NCBI GenBank assembly: GCA_948567375.1
Contig: OX419761.1
Span: 59,212,501-59,276,500, forward strand
Reading direction: 5' to 3'
Source of the DNA: Lunularia cruciata
Taxonomy: Eukaryota > Streptophyta > Marchantiopsida > Lunulariales > Lunulariaceae
DNA length: 64,000 bases
Shown: positions 1 to 12,200 of the stretch, one piece after another
Position numbering within the stretch: position 1 is the stretch's first letter
Layout: the number at the start of each line of letters is the position of its first letter
Notes under the pieces: generated by a model
What the model was told of the DNA's origin: nothing
The model's input: the letters and a program-made list of their open reading frames with translations, nothing else
Databases searched by the model: none
Position numbers and translations under genes: made by a program

Positions 1-426
1 ATTGTTGACAGTGATTGGAGTATCTACAGTTTCCCGACATCTGACAATATTGGCGCAGATGAAAGAAAGATGAGATGAATGATATTCTTTTCATTGTCCT
101 GAAAGAAAAAAGGTTAAGCTTGCGGAATCGGAGTGTGACAAGCATTAGGTTCATTTGTAACTCCTCTTAAGCTGGCGATAATTCACTTATGATGTGGAGT
201 GGAGCTATGAAGTGAGTAGTCCAGAATAATTTCTCGGCCACATTACGTCGATTGATTGAGTAGCATTTTTTCTACAATCAACTCAGCTGCTGGGCAAGTA
301 ACAGATATACAGACAGGAAGAGTATAGCACTGCACTATGCCCCTCCCCTCAATCAAATGACATATACCGTAGGAATTCTTTTGGCCTCGGGAATGCATAA
401 TTTACAATTATAATTCCCCTCTGCAG
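1..426 (+). other. Presumed intron of the PHO1-like gene at the window edge
   Basis: I see no convincing exon here. The stretch ends in a pyrimidine-rich acceptor (CCCCTCTGCAG at 416-426) leading into the first recognised exon of the PHO1-like gene. The upstream exons (SPX domain, early EXS domain) must lie outside the window. Confidence 0.5.
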
Positions 427-1379
427 TGCGCAAGACGATATGTGGATGAGGCTGATCGGGCTCACATCGCCAACGGCGGGAAGTATTTGTCAGCCTTGAT
501 TGCAGTAGCTTTGAGGATTCAGTATGGCAGAAACAGTTCGGCTGCATGGGCGACGTTGTTTGTACTAGCATCGATCGTGGCGACCATCTATCAGGTCTAT
601 TGGGATCTTGTGGTCGACTGGGGACTCCTGAGGAAAGAGTCGTCCAATAAGTGGCTCCGGGATCAACTGATTATGCCCAAAATGAAGTACATTTACTTCC
701 TATCCATGGTCAGTTCAAATACCAAAGTTGGTGCTTACGTCCTAAATTTTAATCAGGCAGTCAATCACAAGCTACATCAGGATTGAGAACCTAACTCTAC
801 ACAAGATGACAAAGCTGGCTTGTCGCCTTTCAATATTTTAAACCAAAGTTATCTGATGCAGGTTACGAACGTGTTGTTGAGATTGGCTTGGTTGCAATCT
901 GTCACCCGCTTCCGATTTGGTACACTTGATTATCAAGTGAATGACTTTATCTTCGCTTCTCTGGAGGTTATTCGGCGAGGTCACTGGAACTTCTACCGGT
1001 ACGTTATCGTTAAGCTTTGTCTTTTCCAAATTCACCGTTTCTGCTGAGTATGTAGCATGCCCATTCATGTTTCTCCCCATCTTAGGTCTGGGTGCCATTT
1101 CGTTCCGTGAGTCAAGATTGGATCACGACCACGAATCACAGCCATTCCCTCTTGTTATCACGTTGATGTTTATGTGAATAGCTAGTGGATTCAACAGGAT
1201 CATACTGAGCCGTCCGTATCCATCTGCCTATCTGTACATGGATCTATTATTAAAGCTGGTAGTTAACATATTTGATCTTGATCAGATTGGAGAACGAGCA
1301 TTTGAACAACGTTGGAAAGTACAGAGCAACCAAGACCGTTCCCTTACCGTTCGAAGATCCCACCAACGAGGACGATTAG
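427..1379 (+). CDS. PHO1/XPR1-type phosphate exporter, last three exons (EXS domain)
   Basis: The 3' part of an SPX-EXS family gene. These membrane proteins export inorganic phosphate, in plants loading it into xylem. Exons read 427-708, 862-998 and 1286-1379 (stop TAG 1377-1379). Introns have GT/AG ends: GTCAGT at 709, GATGCAG before 862, GTACGT at 999, GATCAG before 1286. The frame is continuous across the joins, with the second intron splitting an Arg codon. EXS hallmarks are visible in order: '[20 protein letters not shown]', a hydrophobic stretch then '[17 protein letters not shown]', '[17 protein letters not shown]', '[20 protein letters not shown]', and the typical tail '[15 protein letters not shown]'. 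The N-terminal SPX domain (inositol-pyrophosphate sensing in this family) is outside the window. No disabling change is seen, so this part looks functional. It converges on the RING-CH gene. The family call is firm; which paralogue it is cannot be told. Confidence 0.93.
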
Positions 1380-3289
1380 GCTGGTTGTCTACACTATCAT
1401 TAACCAAAACCCAGCTGATGGAGTGATTCTACTGCAAACAGCGAAGCTGCACAGGTGCCGACCCACCCACTCGAACAAATGATTCTTCAACTGGTTACAA
1501 ACACCAGGCAAAGTATGTACATAAATCCGAAGTAAGAGCTTTCAGACGCACACGTACAGAACTGTCAAATATTCTCTTATGTGCTGAAACTCTTAACTCA
1601 GCAACAGCAAACCAGGCTGCAGCAACCTGTGGAATGAGGTCTGAATACTGAGGATTACATTAGCCATTGGTCCTGGTTTCTTCCACTTAATGCTAAATTT
1701 TTCTATGTAAAATTCACGATTGAAAGAGTGGGGAAAGCTTATAATCGGACCTTCCTGGTAGGTACGCTAAAAAGGCGTACTGTAATATATAATCCCCATA
1801 GACAAAACTTGGCGACTATAAATCTGTACTGTTACCATGTATCATTAAAACTATGCACGGAGTGCAATTTCTGTGCATTTCGTTGTTATCAGGTTTGATA
1901 TGACAATCTGAAATGAACAGAATGCTTCGAGAAAGAATGTACACTTCAGCACACTGTTGCACTGTTGCTGTGTATCATCTTCTTCTTGTATTTGCCTTAT
2001 CATCATGATGAATCAGGTACATCCTATATCTCATGGCCATTCCTTTAGCGGCTGCGTACTTCCATGCTGATTAGTGTGGTGTTTCTATAATGGTGTTTGA
2101 GTGTTAAGGAGTTTAGCTCGCGGAGTTTAGCCCCTTTGCCCGCATTCAATCCTCATGGTCTGAACCCCACATCTCTGTGCGCCATGAAATAAGACTTCCA
2201 AAATGGTGCTTTACAGGTAATTTTGATAGTCAGACATCGAATGTAACCTGACTCTCTTTCTAGGGACAACAGACATCGCTTGGGTGGAGATAAGTATTCT
2301 TTCCAATTATTACCTCCTGTATTTCACATTGTTTCTATATTAACAGACCGTATGACTAGAAAATATCACTCTTCATGACGTCAAAGCGAACTCAAAGGGA
2401 AGTTTCATTTCCATTTACATGATCACTTTTCATATGAACTTCGTTCCCTAATTTCCCTATCTGGAAAGGAGAATCCCAACAGATGGGGAATTCCCAAAGA
2501 AGAATCATTTGCAATTGAGATAGAACTCTTCGGTAAACTAGGGTTAACTGGTGGGCTGTAAACTAGTTATCGGTCAAGATTAGTACTTCAGAAAGCTTCT
2601 GTAGAGAAAGAGAATCATTGCCTCTCGCCTTCTGGAAGGGAGGACGTCCATGATTTGATACACTTAGTCAGTTTGCAAGATATGGCCGTGACGAAACCAA
2701 TCAATCGAGAATTCAGCCGGAGGGGACCAATCAAATGAGACGAGAAATCACTAAAACTTGCAAGAAGATTTCGTCGTACCCGAAATTGATCGTGAAAAGG
2801 AGTCTTGATTGTGATGAAAAGTACGTATATCTACACTTACATACATTTGGCCGCTGAATAAGAGTATTGTTCCTAAGGAAGAGAAGGAAAATTGTACATG
2901 TGACTCATTCAACACTCCTTTAATCGGTTCACGAACAACCTGCCAGATGAGGGAACTTGTGTAGTACGTATGTTACACACTTGACTTCCTGCTAATTTCC
3001 TTTCATCTGTTTTTGTGTCGATGTACGATAATAAATCTAGAATATGTGACAAGCAAACGTTCTACGAATGTAGTTGTGAGTATCCTACCAGGTGCTAGGG
3101 TCCAACATTACCTGTAGGAGCAGTAAAACCTTGTGTCTCGCTAATTCTTGTACCATAAGCTAGCCAGGTTTTATACTTTTGTCTGCCCAGTAAAGAATTA
3201 ATCAATTAATTGAAGGACTATGTTTCGTTATTCAGCAATGCAAATAATAATCAAGTTCTCAAATATCACAGAAGAAAAGCCGGTGTAGA
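1380..3289. other. Intergenic region between convergent genes (3' UTRs)
   Basis: About 1.9 kb between the stop codons of the PHO1-like (+) and RING-CH (-) genes. It should contain both 3' UTRs and polyadenylation signals. I see no further ORF with family features, no repeat and no RNA gene. Confidence 0.6.
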
Positions 3290-6217
3290 CTATTGTTTGT
3301 AGGCAAACCGGAAAAGCCAAGGCACAAGGAAGGCCGCCACAAGAAAAGCCAGGAGAACGCGGACCGGCTTGTTTTGGCACGCATATCGATGATGAACGGT
3401 AACTACAGTGATTGTAGTTGTATCCCCTGTACTGGTGCCAGGAGTAGCCTCCGATAGGTGCACATTCTGCGCAATCTCGCCACAAATTTCGCACTTCCTG
3501 CAGAGTTTAGTGCAACACAACCGAGAGAAACAACAAACTTTATTACACAATATGATGAACAATCGGCCTTCGTACAGATACGCACATTTCTTAAGGACTT
3601 GCGGAAAAGACCCAACAGTATACCTGACAACTGGGGGAATCAATGACGATTATAGGCGAAAATGCCACCCTTTATTCAAGAAAGGGGAAGGGAATCACAT
3701 CACATTCTTTTTGGAAACTCAGTCTCTAGGACTCTCTGAATCTAACGCGGAAGCGTACAAAGTTCACTTCCTGACTTCAAATATGTCTGCTTTGGCATCG
3801 TACTTGATGGACATTCTTACTGTAAGCTTACGACCAACTTAGTGGATGCAAAGCTCCTCTCCCACTCTCCATCCACGCTTATTGCACAGTCCATTCAGGC
3901 ATGGTGCCAGTCTAAGCTCAATTTTGTTATAAGGTCTCCAGGAAGGGAGAGGCTGCTGTAGACGCTACTTCAGGCGTTCAATACTAGGTTTTCCGTCCAG
4001 AAAGGGGAGGAAGTCCCACATTGGCAAGATTCAGACATGTACTTGCTAATGAGAAACCCACCGGATTAAGATGAAATCCCACCGAATGAAAACTAGCAAC
4101 TTCCCAGTAACAAGCTTTCCAGATAGCAACCAATTCCGTATCTTGAAGAAGTATGCTGTCGACCTTCTTTACTTCCACACTAAAATTCGCCCATAGAAAT
4201 CAACTTACAGATGAGGACATCGAATCTCTATATAGGAAGAGATTTGGATGCTGGAAACTTTTTGACGCCAATGCAGAAGGACATAAGGACTAGGGCTGCT
4301 GTCCGCTGGTGTGATGTATCTTCAGATTGTTAGTCACTTATAAAAAGAGTAGAGGACTACGAGGGGAATTTGTCAGGTTTCGGTATGGCCCGGAACCGAA
4401 CTACTTATTAACTGATTCATCTGTTGCAGGCAATGCTGCAAAGAATCTAGTATTTCTCCTGATTGTTTCCTAGTTCTCATTTGGTAAAAGATCCAGTAGA
4501 CTACTCCAGGCCTCCGCCCAGTCTTCTAACGAAGAGCTCTCACTCACACCACATACAGTTCTCTTCTAGATCTGACACTTTACCCATTATTCACTCAACA
4601 TACAGGCTTACGACTACGGTCTGGCTGATTGGTCATGAAGGTACATCTGTCTCATGGATAATTTCAATTTATCTTCTTGATAATGGACGTCTCTAGTTGT
4701 ACTCTGGATCTCCCAGGGCGTGTAATTGATGGTGCAGGGTAGACAGGTCGCAGTAAAAGGTCAATCAAGATAATTTTGCTCGAGGTTGTGAATGAATACG
4801 CTCACAACACAAGATCGACCTACTTTAAACCACTGATCTCCACGAATATATCCAATCCGCAACGGCTAGATTGCGATGAAAAAAAATAAAATTGGATTTG
4901 ATAAAATCGGTCAAACCTTCTTATGTGTTCCTGGTAATCCTTAAGAGACAACACCGAAACAATAGGAGAAAGTTCGGTCTTCTAATCCAAGATAGCAAGT
5001 CGTAGTCGTAGACAGATTCATCAAGATTGCACCACCGTATGTTCATGCCTTTCAGCTTAGAACTAGCGTAGTTCTTCATTCCTCTGCCAGCGACCCATCC
5101 GAAAGTGAAACAGTTTCGGCCGCTAGATACGTACTTGCTACATCGTCGCACCTATGAGCTGATTCAGTACTAATAGGAGAGGCTTAAATGATCTTTAAAA
5201 AATTCTCCAGTTCGGATATACTGACTACTTCCCGTGAGCTCGAGGAAAATGGTTTGAGACAAAGTGGTGTAAGGTACTGAGAGTCTGGTCGCTATCCACG
5301 AGCGCTGTCTCCAAGAGAACAAAGGTGCTTCCTGTGGGAGACGTATGGGGACTGTGCTTGCACGTTTCGGTCACCTGACTAGCTGATACAATAGCTCCAG
5401 AACTGGGTAACCCTGGATGAGATCCGTATGCTTTTTAAGAGGTCTATGAGAGATTCCTAAAGTATACTACGCCGAGCCAGAAACCTAATCTAATTCCTCC
5501 ATTCATTAGTCTTTTACTCCGAATCAATCACATGACGATGGGGAAGACAACTTACCGGTTGCCTCTGACCCGAAACCAAGTCTCCGCGCATTCTCTGTGG
5601 GCGTGAGCTAAATCGTGTTTACAAGAACAACCCAGATCCACAACCGGTTCCTTGCTTGGGCCCAAGCTGAAGTGGCAAACACGGCAGACAGCCTCATCAG
5701 CAGTCTCAGAACTGACCACTCCTCCTTTACTTCCATGTTTGTCGCCTGCTGCTACTGGAGGGTTTGGGCCCTTCTCTAGATCTACTCCATCGAAACATTC
5801 ATCAACAGGTGTCTTCTTCTTCCCTGCCTCCAACTTACCCTTCGACTTGCTATCGGGAATACAGGGAGGGGAAGAGCTCGGAGTGAGCAGGATGTGAGCA
5901 ATCTGCCTACTTCCGCCAGCGCTTGTAAGATTGCCTTGAGATTCAGCCCCACTTTCTGTTACCACTCTAACAAATGTTCCCGCCGACTCATCCTGAACTG
6001 TTGAAGACGATGATGATGACTTGGCTGTCAATTCCACTCCAGATGCATCTGCCGCTCTAGTGACTAAAGTCTGTAGCTCCTTCTGATTGACCCATTTCCA
6101 GTCCGAGGTCAGTCCTTGCGCAACGCTATCATTACTACTGCTTCCAGATGTCTGTCCATTTACGCTATGTACCTCTTCTGAACTCAGCGGTGCTTTCTCT
6201 TCAGGAATAACAGCCAT
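3290..6217 (-). CDS. RING-CH (RINGv) E3 ubiquitin ligase with C-terminal membrane anchor, two exons
   Basis: Exon 1 is 6217-5556, intron 5555-3498 (GTAAG donor; acceptor TCTGCAG with a CTAAAC branch-like site just upstream), exon 2 3497-3290 (TAG). The joined frame gives 289 residues, with the intron splitting an Arg codon inside the zinc domain. Residues 1-170 are Ser/Thr-rich and probably disordered. Near residues 185-230 lies a C4HC3 RING-CH domain: 'CRVCHF', 'DLGCSCKHDLAHAHRECAE', 'TWFRVRGN', then 'KCEICGEIAQNV' from exon 2. All eight ligands are present. A hydrophobic segment 'VRVLLAFLVAAFLVPWLF' near the C-terminus should anchor it in a membrane. In this family the domain recruits an E2 to ubiquitinate membrane or ER substrates. 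The ATG at 6217 has an ideal ACCATGG context and is preferred over an in-frame GTG at 6253. Substrate unknown. Confidence 0.9.
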
Positions 6218-6265
6218 GGTACTCAATTTCCAAACAACTCTCCAAAAGAGCACAAAAGTGTCTTC

Positions 6266-6301
6266 TCAGCACACTTTCTGCTTGTCCGGAGCAACAGCCA
6301 T
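6266..6301 (-). promoter_or_regulatory. Upstream ORF in the RING-CH gene leader (11 codons)
   Basis: An ATG at 6301 in the same strong context (TACCATGGCTGTT) as the main start opens a short frame, MAVAPDKQKVC, ending at TGA 6268-6266. It lies in frame with and 84 bases upstream of the main start. If the transcript includes it, it should capture scanning ribosomes and lower translation of the ligase. Its peptide resembles the main N-terminus (MAVIPEEKAPL), suggesting an old local duplication. Confidence 0.5.
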
Positions 6302-7100
6302 GGTAATTGCTCTTGTGCAACGATCCACAGTATAGACTGTTCTACGACATTCCACTCAATTTCATCGTCGTAATTCCATCCCAAATTCCAAGTTTGCGCA
6401 CACTCAACTATACTTGACAGCAGGCGCACACTTCTAACCCACCCAACATGACAACATTAGACGACCGGAGCAGCGAAGTAATTGTAATGCTACTGTGTTC
6501 TCTCGAAAGCCCCGAGTTCCTTCCTTGTCCCACAAGAAAGACTTTCAATACCCTGTGTAGGCCTACTACGACTTCTTGGTACAGCTTTCCTGATCTCAAG
6601 GGTGTAGATCCAATCGTGCGCTTACCCGCATGATTGGATACGACTTCCAGGGCACCCTCTGAACGCCCTGAGCAATGACCTTCTCTGGGAGGCCTCACTC
6701 GACACTAGTAGAATTCCCTTCCTTCCTTCTTCTACTGACAATCTCTTCCGTGTCATATCTTCGGCTATTGTATTTTAAACCACTTGCCAGTGCACACACA
6801 CACAAACATTTACCAACAGCAGCTGCAGCCGCTGCTGGCTGCAGCCAAGGCTTCGCATATGCGGCGCCTATGCCCCAGGACTTGATTTGCTGATCTGATC
6901 AAGCTCTTGCAACCTCACTCACCTCGGATCGCCTTGGCTTGGCATGCCGTGGCTCGGCTCCACCTTCCAGTCGGCCCGCCGCAGTTTCAATGAATCAAAG
7001 TCTTCGAGTCGAGGCATTACTGTTTTCGACAATTCAGGCCGAATTGGATCTGAGCGTGCCGACAACGCACTCTCACCACCCTACGCCCTGCCTGCCACTA
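6302..7100 (-). promoter_or_regulatory. 5' flank / probable promoter and leader of the RING-CH gene
   Basis: This stretch is richer in GC than the retroelement DNA to its right. It holds a short CA microsatellite (about 6792-6804) and a CTGCAGCC / GGCTGCAG inverted repeat with a six-base spacer (6823-6844). No TATA box can be assigned with confidence. Confidence 0.35.
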
Positions 7101-7288
7101 AACTAGTCTATCGCTAAATCAGCGGTTTCTCTCTCGTCGGCTTGTTTCCTCATTTTGCATACTTGGCCCATACCTCACAGTACAGTACTCCGCCGACGTC
7201 AGCTCTCCTGTTACTATCTTTGTCAAGTTATCTGGATAGCTGGTAAATTCTCCATAGGTAGTAGAATATAAAGGATAGAATAAGGGGA

Positions 7289-7311
7289 CCGCGTAGAGAA
7301 CACGAAGGATG
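7289..7311 (-). repeat. R repeat fragment 1
   Basis: A short match to the end of the R family (CGCGTAGAGAACACGAAGG), in inverse orientation to the longer copy at 7549. It sits at the border between gene space and repeat-rich DNA. Confidence 0.5.
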
Positions 7312-7548
7312 AAGGCGTAAATCTCTATAAGAAGACCTAAGGTGTAAAACGGCGCTAAGACCCATACCATCACAATAAAAAATCCTTATTGTTTTACTTA
7401 GATCTAAGGACTGCTTAAGTTAAATGACCTACGTACCCCTATTCAAGTACAAGATGGAAAAGTGAAAATGGCATGCTAATGGTTTAATGGGTAAGCTCTC
7501 CTTTCAGTATTTAACTCATATAGTATACTCTATTTCTATAGCTATAGA

Positions 7549-7682
7549 CTCTATTGGGGCTTAGCCCCATGTTACCTTTTTTTCTCTCCCTTGTACTTAG
7601 CCCCATGTTACTTTTTTTTTTCTCTCCCTTGTACGGCTCGATGGGGTCTTCCCATCCTTCGTTTTTCCTACGCGGTCGGCTC
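7549..7682 (+). repeat. R repeat copy 2 (reference copy)
   Basis: R is an unclassified dispersed repeat of about 100-130 bp. In this copy: CTCTATT, the hairpin GGGGCTTAGCCCC (7556-7568), T-rich and CTCTCCCTTGTA blocks, then TACGGCTC, the hairpin GATGGG-GTCTT-CCCATC (7640-7656) and a TTCCTACGCGGTCG end. The TTAGCCCCATGTTAC block is duplicated at a 36-base interval (7561, 7597). Related copies lie at 35.3-37.4 kb and 63.6 kb. Confidence 0.75.
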
Positions 7683-7699
7683 TTTCTTTGATTTCTATA

Positions 7700-8640
7700 G
7701 CTTTGTATAATTCCAAAGCTACAATAACAAAGAGGTAATTTTACTTAGCACACTTATACTTGAAGACTTTGGTTGTTATTACTTTGCTCACAACCCATTT
7801 AATAATCTCCCCTTTTCCAAGATGCATCTCAAAAGGAATCCGTAATTACAACATCCATCATTATATTTTTTTTATTATAAAACAAACTTACTCTAAACCA
7901 TGTAGTTTACAAGTCATTCTGACTTTCCCTCCATGTCCGACATCCACAACTATAAAACCATTGTGTGTAATAATTCCATATTGGCAAAAGATTTTATATA
8001 TATATTACGGCATCTAGGTAGTATTATGCTGATGGATAAACCAGACCTATGAAAAGCCCTTACGTTGCAAAAAATAGTACATTATTTGAGCTAGAAAAGC
8101 ATAGTTGAACTAGGATCCAAGAACCCATATGTTTACCAAACCAAGAGTTACGAAATACCTAGTAACACAAGGAATGAATGAGTCAACTGGAACAAAATCT
8201 AAAGACCCTTGAAATCAAGGAAACTAATAATATCTTGTCCAATCAAATCAAAGAATATAGAGCAAAAGATGGAAGTTTTAGAGTTTAGTGTCTTATGTCT
8301 CACTTTATATCTTTAGAGATAAATCATTTTTCATATATTAAAATAATACTTAGAGAAGAAAGGACTCATATTTCATCTCCTTAACAATACTCCCAAACAC
8401 AAGCTTGTTAATTGCAACCAAATTAGAAGAAAGAAAAGGAACGGAGAGTGCACAAAGATTGCCTTGAAATACTACAAATGCTATTTCTTCCTTCATATAA
8501 AATTTCTATACATCAAGTCTCCCATCCCACACTCCAAAGCAAATGATATCGATACAAAAGATGCACATATTCCTCCTATTAAAGTTATGCGGAGTAGATA
8601 GTTAATTAAGAAGTTCGTAGTAGGCTTACTATCACTTTTT
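7700..8640. other. AT-rich region without recognisable genes
   Basis: Only short stop-limited frames; nothing resembles a known domain. The one structure seen is the left arm (8121-8143) of a 23-bp inverted repeat whose partner is at 8693-8715. Confidence 0.5.
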
Positions 8641-8715
8641 AAAACCCTTAGTAGGCATAGAAGGCACGGCGGTTATATGTAAAGACATTATATGGTTTGG
8701 TAAACATATGGGTTC
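8121..8715. repeat. 23-bp perfect inverted repeats about 550 bp apart
   Basis: GAACCCATATGTTTACCAAA... at 8121-8143 is the exact reverse complement of 8693-8715. The right arm sits inside the first unit of a tandem duplication and is missing from its second unit. This could be a foldback element or a local inverted duplication; no flanking target duplication is visible. Confidence 0.55.
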
Positions 8716-9011
8716 ATATGGGTAACAATGGTCTATATATCTTGTTGTGCATTGGAGGAAATAAGCTTTTAATTGTACTTCAAATTAATGAGATTGAATG
8801 TGGTTTGTATGTCTTGGTCTTTATTAATATAGTTTGTGCTTAGTAGGCATAGTAGGCACGGCGGTTATATGTAAAGACATTATATTTACTTAGCAACAAT
8901 GGTCTATATATCTTGTTGTGTATTGGAGGAAATAAGCTTTTAATTGTACTTCAAATTAATGAGATTGAATGTGGTTTGTATGTCTTGGTCTTTATTAATA
9001 TAGTTTGTGCT
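8647..9011 (+). repeat. Tandem duplication, units about 192 and 173 bp
   Basis: CTTAGTAGGCATAG at 8647 recurs at 8839. The following block (AACAATGGTCTATATATC to ATAGTTTGTGCT) recurs with almost no change. The second unit lacks about 20 bases where the first has the GGTTTGGTAAACATATGGG arm. The near identity points to a recent event. Confidence 0.85.
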
Positions 9012-9058
9012 AAAGCTTTATTTATAACTTATGTAGTATTGCCTTGTATAGAGTCAAT

Positions 9059-9274
9059 ACTACAACCTTGGTTTTGTCTTCAAATGATATGTTGGTCCAG
9101 AGTTGTGAGCAATTTATTCTAATTCTATTTGGAAGATTGTTCAAGCTGTGTGCACAACTTTTTATTACTACAACCTTGGTTTTGTCTTCAAATGATATGT
9201 TGGTCCAGAGTTGTGAGCAATTTATTCTAATTCTATTCGGAAGATTGTTCAAGCTGTGTGCACAAATTTTTATT
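9059..9274 (+). repeat. Tandem duplication of a 108-bp unit
   Basis: ACTACAACCTTGGTTTTGTC at 9059 recurs at 9167, and the copies are nearly identical to TGTGCACAA. It directly follows the 8647-9011 duplication. The unit length is divisible by three, so artefactual ORFs stay open through both units on both strands. Confidence 0.88.
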
Positions 9275-12200
9275 GTGAATAAATGGATGTCTTCTTCATC
9301 ATTTTAGAGTTCTCAAATGTAGCATTTTCATCTATTGTTTCATATTATACAAGCTAAAATTTATAGGCTTAACTCCTTAGGTTTGGTTAGCAAATTGCAA
9401 GCATAGCTCTCAGAAGATCATAGTATATAGTACAACTTAGATTGAAGTTACAATGTAAGATGTGACATAAATGGATTTGAGGAGGTCCTTGGAGTTGTTG
9501 AAACTATCAAGTAGTAAACAAAAAGTCATGCTTGAAGTGATAGAACTTGGTGTTCGCTTCAATGGAAGTTGGTTTGCACTTGGACCATCTTCCATGACTT
9601 AACAAATTGATTGAAGTTGCACAATTTTAGAAAAACAATTATGTAATATGATTTAGATTCTTGCAACCATAAATATAAATAATAGTTCCCTCTTCAAATC
9701 TATTGATGAACAAGACCAAAATATAATTTAGATATGACAATCTTATTCTTGTTAAGATTCTTGGAGATTAGATTAAGTAAATACGAGGTATGAGTTGGTG
9801 TCATGTATTCTTCCTTCTCTTCTCTATGAACTCTCTCATGAAGATCATTTTGAAATGCAGTCTATGTTTCTTTCAAGTTTCTTTCATGTGAAGAATGTGC
9901 AGTGGTAGATAGATGGAGTGAATTGTAAGCATTATTCTCAAATAATACTCCAAGAGCTATCTCTCTATTCACTAATAAATTGTATGTTATTTTCATCTTG
10001 TATGTTCGGGCTATGATAATAGCAGTAGAAAACTCACCAAAACTTCAAACAATCAAATTCTTACTTCTAGGATGATTACGAAGCTTAATTTTCAATAATT
10101 CTTTTGATCCAAACAGATCTAGTAGAATAGTTTTTGCAATGTAAGCAAATGAAGTGTACTTCTTCATGGTTTGATATCTCCAATATTATATCTTAGAGTT
10201 CTACAAAATATAGCTATCATTTGTGCATCACCAGCTTTGAACCAATGATCATCCTTTGACCATGTTTCTTTCACCACTCTCTTGTTACATTGCACATGAC
10301 ATGTAGATCTTGCAGCCTACTGGAATAAGAATGCACTTACATTACTCAATACCAATCCTTTCATGCTCGGGACATACCAAGAGCACAAGGAGAACATTCT
10401 CCAAGCAAGCTAGCATGTGATCTGAAGTGATTATATTTCCAAGTGAAAGTTCAAGGTACTAAGGAGATGAGAGTAGTCTTCATATTTGGGACTTTTTTAT
10501 TCTTCCACATGAGAAAAAAGAAGTGCATAAAAACAATACTAAACACACACATCATCATCAAACATGTGGTACCACAATATGATTATGATATAAGGGGTGG
10601 ATCTTAATGATAATTGCAAAGAAAACCTAAAGATCCAAGTTCACATTTCCCAAGGAGCTTTGTGAGTGAGAACCCTACTAAGAATTGTATTGATCTTTGT
10701 TTCAATAACATGAAAACTCTCCTAGTCTAGATAGTTAGAAGAATTTGTGGTATCAAAGTGGCACTTTAAGTACTGAGAAATTAAATTATGTTCAAGCAAT
10801 TAACAACAATCAACAGTCTAAAGATCAAGAACCTTTGAAATGTGACAAAGGACCTTGGAAATGAGAGTTCAAAATGAAGGTGTTCTATGCATTGGTGAAA
10901 AGAAAACATACCATTTTACATAGCAAAAATTAGCCAACTTCAATATATCAAGACGTGATTGTTCCAAAAGTTGATGGAATCCTAACTTGTTGTCTTGTGC
11001 ATTGCAAATTCTTTGTAGTGAGTTGTCTTACTTGTATATGATGTGATATCATAGCTTAGAGTTCACTTCTATTTCAAGAAGTAGATTTGCATGCAAGTCA
11101 AATATATTCATCTATCACAAATGCTTGACTTCATTAACCTTCCTTGAATAAAACTCTATTCAAATGATGATTTCATCTATGTCATCCAAGGAATACATTG
11201 AGAACAGTCCAAGAACTTGACTGATTACACTTACAGGCATACAATACTCATTTCTATGAAGAATAATTGCACCAAAAGTGGACAAGCTATTAGCAACTTC
11301 AAATAGGTTTGGAGTCCAAGGAAAGCATTACTTCTTGTCAATGTTCATGTGCGGCGGTGTCATGAATATAAAATTGTGCAAACTATGACATAAGGTTAGT
11401 AAGAGCAAGCTAGTCTTTTGGTATAACCCACCATACATATGGAAGGAGTACGGACAATTGCCATGGGTAACCGTCTCATCTATGCTAGCACCCAAGGATG
11501 TGAATGCAAAGGCAAAATTGTACATGCAGATTTGCCTACGGAATTTTATAGAATGTGGTTCAATGTTGGAAAGAAGAGATTCCAATTGATTGTGCACTGC
11601 AAGAAGAGTTGGCAATGAAATTTTTCCACTCTCACAACATAGTGAGAATAGAGGATTATATTGAGATGACCTTGAAGTCCACTCTAACTTCCACATTTTT
11701 TAAATGACAATGTTGGAATATTGTATACATTTCACCACAATTCCATCATTTAGGAGCATTTGTGTCACTATCACTAAACCTTAGCAAGGCAATTGAAATA
11801 TGTGCTTCCTTCAAACATGCATGTTGATTCAAACATTGGACTTGTTATGTCTCAATCCTACTTGGATGTGCACTAGAGTGTGAGTTGGATTATGAAAATG
11901 AAAAAGAAAGAGACAACCGCTTCAGATATGTATATGGGTATGAGAGTAAATTTTTGGAAGCCATAGATGGAATCTACTTTTGGAACTATGTTGCTAGTGT
12001 ATCAAAGAATCTCAAAGAGAAGGCTAAAACTTGGAGTTGAAAACTAACAAGGAATCAACAAAAGACACATGATATTGGAGATATGAGAAAAAAAGATTTT
12101 TGAGGAATAGGGGATCCAAAACTCATTAAATGCAAATGAGATGTAGATGAAATAGCAATAAAATGAAAGCAAGATTGACCTAACAAATATGTGAATAGGA

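Noticed and set aside
3408-3842. 144-codon + strand frame over RING-CH exon 2
   Set aside because: Antisense shadow of the exon and intron; no family features of its own.
5652-5897. 81-codon + strand frame over RING-CH exon 1
   Set aside because: Antisense of a Ser/Pro-rich coding exon; reads as low-complexity shadow.
6218-6253. Upstream extension of the RING-CH frame starting at GTG 6253
   Set aside because: GTG is not a usual plant start. The ATG at 6217 has an optimal context and a plausible N-terminus.
7631-7660. R repeat as a tRNA-derived SINE
   Set aside because: GGCTCGATGGG is only loosely like a B box; no A box at the right distance and no poly-A or short tandem tail.
9022-9307. 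Opposed frames with an internally repeated peptide
   Set aside because: Produced by the 108-bp tandem duplication, which keeps frame; AT-rich and without domain features.
11328-11696. 122-codon - strand frame
   Set aside because: No recognisable domain, no splice or promoter context; possible chance frame or retroelement debris, so not called a gene.
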